Of a stretch of 38,311 bases of DNA, positions 33,041-38,311 are shown one piece after another (positions within the stretch are counted from its first letter, which is position 1; every line of letters starts with the position of its first letter). A program made the translations under genes and the position numbers. The stretch covers positions 1 through 38,311 of the forward strand of contig CABRZP010000017.1 of the NCBI GenBank assembly GCA_902475545.1, given 5' to 3'. This DNA comes from an uncultured bacterium (GTDB lineage: Bacteria; Cyanobacteriota; Vampirovibrionia; Gastranaerophilales; Gastranaerophilaceae). Below the pieces are notes generated by a model. The model saw nothing but the letters and a program-made list of their open reading frames with translations. It was not told the origin of the DNA and did not search any database.

Positions 33041-34301
33041 TATCAGTTGGCTTCTGTTCACTATATTTTGCAATTGTTTCTTTTAAACGAACTCTTGAGT
33101 CAGCTATAGTTTTTAAATCTTCACGTTTATGCTCTTTCAGATTTGCAATAAGTTCATCTTTTTTGGCAGCGACATCCGCTGGTAAAATACGTTTATCTTC
33201 ACGAGCCTTGAAAGCCGCAGATTGACGAATTAATTTTTTGATAGTTGGAAGATATTCTTTAGAATTTATTTTAGCCATTTCTAATTTATAATACTTCATT
33301 GTATCTTCCCTTAAACAAACTATTAATGTTTCTAAGGATTGAGCTGTAGCTTCGCTTAACTGTACAGGAATTTGCCCCGCAGGATTATGTTCATAATCTA
33401 ATTTTTTAGCATTATAGAATAACGGATTTGAAATATTAGCATTTAATTGAGAACGAATTAGATTAAATGATGATTTTGCACTATTTAATGGAGATTTAAA
33501 AACAACCTCATCTGGAATATCCATAATATGCATGTGTGATAATTCTCTAACTATATCAAATACATAATAAGATTCGTCATGCTTTGCCATCGCTGTATTC
33601 TTACCAAAAAGAATTAACAATTCATGAGGAACTTGATTTTTAGCAGAAGCAGTAGTATCAATTAAACGCATTTGAATATCTTCATACCCTGATTTTTGTG
33701 GACCACTAATCAAATTTCTTAAAGGTTCTTCTAATACTTCAGTTTGTTTTGGCGTAATTCCGTCTAGTCTTATATCAAAATCAACAACAGGATTTTTTGA
33801 TTTTTTCTTTGCCCCTTTTTCCAAGCCTCTGATTTCATAACCACAGCCTCTTAACTCAGGAAGAATATAATTACCCAGAATATTCATATCATAAGGATCA
33901 TCCATATACATAGTTGCTCTGATTTTATCCAAAACCTCACCTGATCTTCTCATTTTAGACAAATAAGATTTAAGACCTTTCACAGGATTAATTTCACAAT
34001 ATTCCAAGTCAAAATGTACACCATAACTTTCTAACTTAGTAGCAATACTATCTAAAACTAGAATAAATTTCTTTCCCAATATTTGATATAACGGGATTTT
34101 TTTTTGATATCCGTCAGCAATAACTTCTTTAAAAGAAATTACTGCAGGTTTAATCGGATTTCCAGAAAAGGATATTGTATCTGCCTTCAAGCCTGAAAGG
34201 GTTGAAGGCATAACAGTACTGTTATGCGATTTATTATTATATTTATTACTATTATTAAAATTAAATTTTGGAAAAATTTGAGGTAAAAATCTAACGTCCA
34301 T
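33027..34301 (-). CDS. FSG-motif protein with possible RelA/SpoT-like fold
   Basis: The 424-residue protein opens with about 40 Asn/Lys/Ser-rich residues and ISFSG (FSG at 45-47), like the FTG motif of three other proteins here. Residues 105-215 suggest a RelA/SpoT-type nucleotidyltransferase fold: VKGLKSYLSKMRR, then LDKIRATMYMDD, LPELRGCGYEI, VVDFDIRLD and KSGYEDIQMRL (203-213), which recalls the GYxSIH/GYxDI motif. This is by eye and unproven; (p)ppGpp synthesis is not claimed. The C-terminal third is a charged helix. There is no signal peptide. Its stop lies inside the end of rlmD and no terminator separates them. Confidence 0.65.
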   Translation of the reverse strand: MDVRFLPQIFPKFNFNNSNKYNNKSHNSTVMPSTLSGLKADTISFSGNPIKPAVISFKEVIADGYQKKIPLYQILGKKFILVLDSIATKLESYGVHFDLEYCEINPVKGLKSYLSKMRRSGEVLDKIRATMYMDDPYDMNILGNYILPELRGCGYEIRGLEKGAKKKSKNPVVDFDIRLDGITPKQTEVLEEPLRNLISGPQKSGYEDIQMRLIDTTASAKNQVPHELLILFGKNTAMAKHDESYYVFDIVRELSHMHIMDIPDEVVFKSPLNSAKSSFNLIRSQLNANISNPLFYNAKKLDYEHNPAGQIPVQLSEATAQSLETLIVCLREDTMKYYKLEMAKINSKEYLPTIKKLIRQSAAFKAREDKRILPADVAAKKDELIANLKEHKREDLKTIADSRVRLKETIAKYSEQKPTDTKVE

Positions 34302-34493
34302 ATATTCAACCTTTCTTTGCCTCGTTAGTCAACGTCCGTGAACAAATAAATTTAACACAAAAAACAAAAAATCGTCCAAATTGTAACATAAATTTACAAG
34401 CTGCAAATTTGGTCAAATCATTATGTTTGTATTATCATGTAGGGGTACAGTTACTAATTAAGGATAGAGCATAAATAAGGAGGGTTAATTATT
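34302..34493 (+). promoter_or_regulatory. Upstream region of nifJ
   Basis: TTGGTC (34409-34414) and TATTAT (34430-34435) are 15 bases apart, a weak promoter candidate. AAGGAGGG (34478-34485) is a strong ribosome binding site nine bases before the ATG. The rest also serves as upstream region of the divergent gene. Confidence 0.4.
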
Positions 34494-37400
34494 ATGCCAA
34501 AAACAATAACAGTTGATGGTAACTACGCTGCGGCACATATTGCGTACGCATTAAGCGAAGTATCAGCAATCTACCCTATCACTCCGTCATCTACAATGGG
34601 TGAATGGATTGATGAATGGGCATCTCAAGGTAAGAAAAACATTTGGGGTAAAGAAGTAAAAGTTGCAGAAATGCAATCTGAAGCAGGTGCTGCAGGTGCA
34701 GTTCACGGTTCATTAGCTGCAGGTTCATTAACTTCAACATACACAGCATCACAAGGGTTATTATTGATGATTCCTGTAATGCACAAAGTTGCAGGGGAAA
34801 TGCTTCCTCACGTAATTCACGTATCAGCACGTGCTCTTGCAGCTCAATCATTAGCAATTTTCGGTGACCATACTGACGTTATGGGCTGCCGTAATACAGG
34901 TTATGCTATGTTAGCTGCAAACTCTGTTCAAGAAGAAATGGATTTAGCTTTAGTTGCACACTTAGCTACTTATAAAGCTAAAGTTCCTTTCCTTCAATTC
35001 TTTGACGGTTTCAGAACTTCTCACGAAATTCACAAAATAGAAGAAATCGATTATGCAGATATTGCAAAATTAGTTGAACCAAAATATATTGAAGAATTCA
35101 GAAATCGTGCATTAAGACCTGAAGCTCCTGTATGTAAAGTTGGTGCTCAAAACACTGACGTATACTTCCAAGGTCGTGAAACAGTTAACAAATACTATGA
35201 TGCAGTTCCAGATATCGTTCAAGAATATATGGATAAAGTTGCAGCTGTAACAGGCAGACAATATCATCCGTTCGATTATGTTGGTGCTCCTGATGCTACT
35301 GACGTTATCGTTGCTATCGGTTCAGGTTGTGAAACTATCGAAGAAACTATTACTTACCTAAACGCTAAACGTGGTACTAAATACGGTTTGGTTAAGGTAA
35401 GATTATACAGACCATTTGATGTTAAACGTTTCAATGAAGCTCTTCCTGCTTCTGTTAAACGTATTGCAGTTCTTGACAGAACTAAAGAACCTGGTTCAAT
35501 CGGTGAACCTTTATTCATGGATGTTACTGCTGCTGTTGCAGGTAAAGACGTTAGAGTTATCGGCGGACGTTATGGTTTGTCTTCTAAAGAATTCACTCCA
35601 TCAATGGTTCTTGCTATTTATAAGCACTCTGAAAACAATGGTTTCCATGGATTTACAGTTGGTATTGAAGATGACGTAACTCATAAATCTTTAAAAATTG
35701 AAGAACATATCGTTACTGAACCTGAAGGTACTACAAACTGCATGTTCTGGGGCTTAGGTTCAGATGGTACAGTTGGTGCTAACAAAAACTCAATCAAAAT
35801 TATTGGTCAATATACAAACAAAGATGCTCAAGCATACTTTGCTTATGACTCTAAAAAATCATTTGGGGTAACTGTTTCTCACTTGAGATTCGGAGATCAA
35901 CACATCAAATCTACATACCTTATCACAGCTCCTGACTTTGTATCTTGCTCAGCTCATGCATACATTGGCAGATATGATTTATTAAAAGGTATTAAAGAAG
36001 GCGGAACATTCTTATTGAATTCTCCATATTCAAAAGAAGAAGCTTTTGCTCACTTAACTCGTGATATGCAAAAAACTATTATCGATAAGAAAATCAAATT
36101 CTACAATGTAGATGCTGAAAAACTTATCAAAGAACAACCTGGCTTAAGAGGTAAAGGTGCAAACACAGTTATGATGGTTGCTTACTTCAAAGTTTCAGGA
36201 ATCATTCCGTTTGAACAAGCTCTTGAAGGTATGAAAGAAATGACTAAGAAAACCTTCAAGAAAAAAGGTGATGATGTTGTTAACATGAACTTAGCATTGA
36301 TTGATGCAGCAGTTAACGCAACTGAAGAAGTTCCGGTTCCTGCAACATTAGACGGTGTTGGATGTGTTGATGAAGTTAAATTAATTTCTAATGATGCTTC
36401 TGACTTCGCTAAGAAAATCATTGAACCTTCCATGAGACAAAAAGGTGATGATATCCCTGTTTCAGCTATGTCATCTGATGGTGTAATTCCTACAGGTACA
36501 GCTTGTTTAGAAAAACGTGGTATCGCTCCTCGTGTTCCTCATTGGAATTCAGAAAACTGCTTACAATGCGGCATCTGTGCTTCAGCTTGTCCACACGCTG
36601 CAATCAGAACAAAATTAGTTGAAGCTGAAAACATGAAAGATGCACCTGCATCATTCAACGCAATTGACGCTAGACCAAACGCTAACGGCGAAAAATTCAA
36701 AGTTCAAGTTTACTGTGAAGATTGTACAGGATGCGGTGTTTGCTTAGACCAATGTCCGGCAAACAAAAACCCTGAAAAACAAGCTCTAACTTGGTCAACT
36801 ATAGAAAAAGAAGTTGAAAATTGTGAACTTGAAAATGAAAAATTCTTTGATGAATTACCTGATAATGTAATGGGTAAAAACACTACAAAAACTATCAAAG
36901 GTGCTATGTTGAGAAAACCATTATTTGAATTCTCAGGTGCTTGTGCAGGTTGTGGTGAAACTCCTTATGTTAAATTAGTTTCTCAACTATTTGGTGAAAA
37001 TGTTATCGTTGCAAACGCAACAGGTTGTTCATCAATTTACTCAGGTACATTCCCTACAATTCCTTACACAACTAACAAGGAAGGTAGAGGTCCAGCTTGG
37101 GCTAACTCATTATTTGAAGATAACGCTGAATTTGGTTTCGGTATGAGATTAGCAGTTGATTCTAACAGAGATACTTTAAAAACTTATGTAGCTAAAGTTC
37201 TTGAAAATGAAAAAACTCCGGCAGACTTAAAAGAAGCTTTAGAAGGTGCTATGGCTCACTTCGAAAATTCTAAAACAGAAGAAGCTGTTGCTGCTCAAAA
37301 TAAAGCTAAAGAAGTTCTTGCTAAATATGCAGACTGCGGCTGTCCTGATTTAGCAAAAGTTAGAGAACTTCAAGACTACTTCACTGATAAATCTGTATGG

Positions 37401-38024
37401 ATTATCGGTGGTGACGGATGGGCTAACGATATCGGATACGGCGGTATTGACCACGTTCTTGCTCAAAACAAAAACGTAAATATCCTTGTTCTTGATACCG
37501 AAGTTTACTCAAATACAGGTGGTCAAGCTTCAAAATCTACACCAACCGGTGCTGTTGCGAAGTTTGCTACAGGCGGTAAACGTACATACAAGAAAAACAT
37601 GGGCTTAATGAGTATGTCTTATGGTTATGTATACGTTGCATCAGTAGCTTTAGGTGCTGACAGAGCTCAAACTCTAAAAGCATTCCAAGAAGCTGAAGCA
37701 TACGATGGACCATCAATCATATTTGCTTATGCACCATGTATTGCACATGGTATCGATATGAGTAAAACTCAAACAGAACAAAAACGTGCAGTAGAAGCTG
37801 GTTACTTCCCACTTTACAGATACAACCCTGCAAATGAACAACCATTTACTTGGGATGCAAAAGAACCAAGTGGAAGCTACCAAGACTTCATCAGATCTGA
37901 AGGTCGTTATAAGTCATTACTTAAAACTAACCCTGCAGCTGCTGAAGAACTTTATACTCAAGCAGAATCTGATGCTGCAAAACGTATGGCTATGTTTAAA
38001 GCCGTTGGTGAATTAGTAAAATAA
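34494..38024 (+). CDS. nifJ: Pyruvate:ferredoxin (flavodoxin) oxidoreductase
   Basis: This oxidises pyruvate to acetyl-CoA and CO2 with reduction of ferredoxin or flavodoxin, the main anaerobic route from glycolysis. The 1176 residues are the full single-chain homodimeric form. The N-terminal pyrimidine-binding domain shows YPITPSSTMGEWIDEW (22-37). Two 4Fe-4S clusters are bound by Cys689/692/695/699 and Cys741/744/747/750/754-region cysteines. The proximal cluster uses the CAGCGE pair (817 and 820) and a later cysteine, and the TPP-binding GDGWANDIGYGG is near 973. The well-spaced AAGGAGGG and frequent GTT/GCT codons suggest high expression. It is monocistronic, ending at a terminator. Confidence 0.97.
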   Translation: MPKTITVDGNYAAAHIAYALSEVSAIYPITPSSTMGEWIDEWASQGKKNIWGKEVKVAEMQSEAGAAGAVHGSLAAGSLTSTYTASQGLLLMIPVMHKVAGEMLPHVIHVSARALAAQSLAIFGDHTDVMGCRNTGYAMLAANSVQEEMDLALVAHLATYKAKVPFLQFFDGFRTSHEIHKIEEIDYADIAKLVEPKYIEEFRNRALRPEAPVCKVGAQNTDVYFQGRETVNKYYDAVPDIVQEYMDKVAAVTGRQYHPFDYVGAPDATDVIVAIGSGCETIEETITYLNAKRGTKYGLVKVRLYRPFDVKRFNEALPASVKRIAVLDRTKEPGSIGEPLFMDVTAAVAGKDVRVIGGRYGLSSKEFTPSMVLAIYKHSENNGFHGFTVGIEDDVTHKSLKIEEHIVTEPEGTTNCMFWGLGSDGTVGANKNSIKIIGQYTNKDAQAYFAYDSKKSFGVTVSHLRFGDQHIKSTYLITAPDFVSCSAHAYIGRYDLLKGIKEGGTFLLNSPYSKEEAFAHLTRDMQKTIIDKKIKFYNVDAEKLIKEQPGLRGKGANTVMMVAYFKVSGIIPFEQALEGMKEMTKKTFKKKGDDVVNMNLALIDAAVNATEEVPVPATLDGVGCVDEVKLISNDASDFAKKIIEPSMRQKGDDIPVSAMSSDGVIPTGTACLEKRGIAPRVPHWNSENCLQCGICASACPHAAIRTKLVEAENMKDAPASFNAIDARPNANGEKFKVQVYCEDCTGCGVCLDQCPANKNPEKQALTWSTIEKEVENCELENEKFFDELPDNVMGKNTTKTIKGAMLRKPLFEFSGACAGCGETPYVKLVSQLFGENVIVANATGCSSIYSGTFPTIPYTTNKEGRGPAWANSLFEDNAEFGFGMRLAVDSNRDTLKTYVAKVLENEKTPADLKEALEGAMAHFENSKTEEAVAAQNKAKEVLAKYADCGCPDLAKVRELQDYFTDKSVWIIGGDGWANDIGYGGIDHVLAQNKNVNILVLDTEVYSNTGGQASKSTPTGAVAKFATGGKRTYKKNMGLMSMSYGYVYVASVALGADRAQTLKAFQEAEAYDGPSIIFAYAPCIAHGIDMSKTQTEQKRAVEAGYFPLYRYNPANEQPFTWDAKEPSGSYQDFIRSEGRYKSLLKTNPAAAEELYTQAESDAAKRMAMFKAVGELVK

Positions 38025-38049
38025 TTACAAAATCATCATAAATAAAAAT

Positions 38050-38083
38050 AAGGAACTCGGAATTCGGGTTCCTTGTTTTTTTT
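38050..38083 (+). terminator. Intrinsic terminator of nifJ
   Basis: AAGGAAC (38050-38056) and GTTCCTT (38068-38074) pair around an inner GAATTC-centred hairpin. An eight-T run follows. Confidence 0.8.
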
Positions 38084-38093
38084 GAGAACCCCG

Positions 38094-38126
38094 CCCCCGT
38101 CGAGTGATGAGAAAGCTCGGCGGGGG
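38094..38126. repeat. GC-rich inverted repeat
   Basis: CCCCCGTCGAG (38094-38104) pairs with CTCGGCGGGGG (38116-38126) with one G-T wobble around TGATGAGAAAG. Its GC content contrasts sharply with the surrounding DNA, as for the element at 18590. A smaller hairpin, TTCTCC/GGGAGAA, lies at 38161-38178. Confidence 0.6.
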
Positions 38127-38189
38127 ATTTGGGTGCATAAAATATGCGAGGTAAGTCTTGTTCTCCGCAGTGGGAGAATTTATTTGTGA

Positions 38190-38311
38190 TTACAATTGTT
38201 TAAGAATTACACTATTTGTTGTTCTGGTTGTGTTTTGAGGTTTGGCTCCTAGGGCTGTTTTTTGGGTTGGGGTTAGTTGTTTTAATACTGTGCGGTTTCT
38301 TTGAGATGCAT
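38190..38311 (-). CDS. Possible 3' end of a gene entering from the right edge
   Basis: On the minus strand one frame stays open for 40 codons from the window edge to TAA at 38192-38190. It would encode a Thr/Gln/Lys-rich tail including VLKQLTPTQKTALGAKPQN and ending ILKQL. The strand is unusually rich in A and C, unlike random DNA here. The piece is too short to identify, and another frame is also open for about 32 codons, so this is tentative. Confidence 0.3.
   Translation of the reverse strand, partial: ASQRNRTVLKQLTPTQKTALGAKPQNTTRTTNSVILKQL

Noticed and set aside
1..38311. CRISPR array, prophage or integrative element
   Set aside because: No regularly spaced direct repeats, integrase, phage structural gene or attachment-site duplication was seen next to either tRNA.

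Overview
The window is AT-rich, has short intergenic gaps and many intrinsic terminators, and looks like a chromosomal segment of an anaerobic fermentative bacterium. Several features point to the non-photosynthetic sister group of Cyanobacteria (Vampirovibrionia/'Melainabacteria', probably gut Gastranaerophilales): families common in Cyanobacteria (a Tic20-like protein, an AMIN-like domain, a DUF3153/LppM-type lipoprotein), a full-length pyruvate:ferredoxin oxidoreductase, low GC, and several surface-type proteins with no familiar family. The taxonomic call is an inference from gene content; no marker was aligned.

Layout. 1-3.6 kb: a tandem pair of paralogous multi-spanning membrane proteins. 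3.6-5.3 kb: tRNA-Leu(UAA), a patatin-like lipase and a small HEAT-like protein, all on the minus strand. 5.4-7.4 kb: a 650-aa zinc-knuckle/HNH protein. 7.4-10.3 kb: a minus-strand operon pgi - small secreted protein - trxB. 10.5-13.1 kb: a TPR protein overlapping a Tic20-like protein, then rpsL-rpsG with a long leader. 13.2-14.1 kb: a membrane protein with an HEMGH zinc-peptidase motif. 14.1-16.0 kb: glutaredoxin plus a hybrid-cluster-protein homologue that has lost almost all metal ligands. 16.1-18.6 kb: UDP-GlcNAc 2-epimerase, an AMIN-like membrane-anchored protein and a small Gly/Ser/Cys-tailed protein. 18.6-21.7 kb: a mosaic of repeat remnants, then a large protein with conserved helical ends converging on a coiled-coil protein. 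22.0-25.2 kb: an AI-2E-type permease, a radical SAM protein and a histidine-phosphatase-like protein. 25.3-28.9 kb: LeuD, a SEC-C protein and RecN. 28.9-31.6 kb: a primary-type sigma factor, tRNA-Val(UAC), an intergenic palindrome, a small secreted protein and a lipoprotein. 31.7-34.3 kb: RlmD-type rRNA methyltransferase converging on a possible RelA/SpoT-fold protein. 34.5-38.0 kb: pyruvate:ferredoxin oxidoreductase. The right edge holds a GC-rich palindrome and perhaps the 3' end of another gene.

How the genes fit together. Core metabolism (pgi, nifJ, leuD), redox (trxB, glutaredoxin), translation (rpsL, rpsG, two tRNAs, rlmD), repair (recN) and transcription (sigma factor) are interleaved with lineage-specific envelope or secreted proteins. 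Four otherwise unrelated proteins carry a short F-[TS]-G motif at residues 31-47 after a polar N-terminus. The best candidates for undescribed biology are this motif, the ligand-less hybrid-cluster homologue coupled to a glutaredoxin, the membrane HEMGH protein, the internally duplicated HNH protein, and the protein with flagellin-like layout. No CRISPR array, prophage, transposase gene or riboswitch was recognised.
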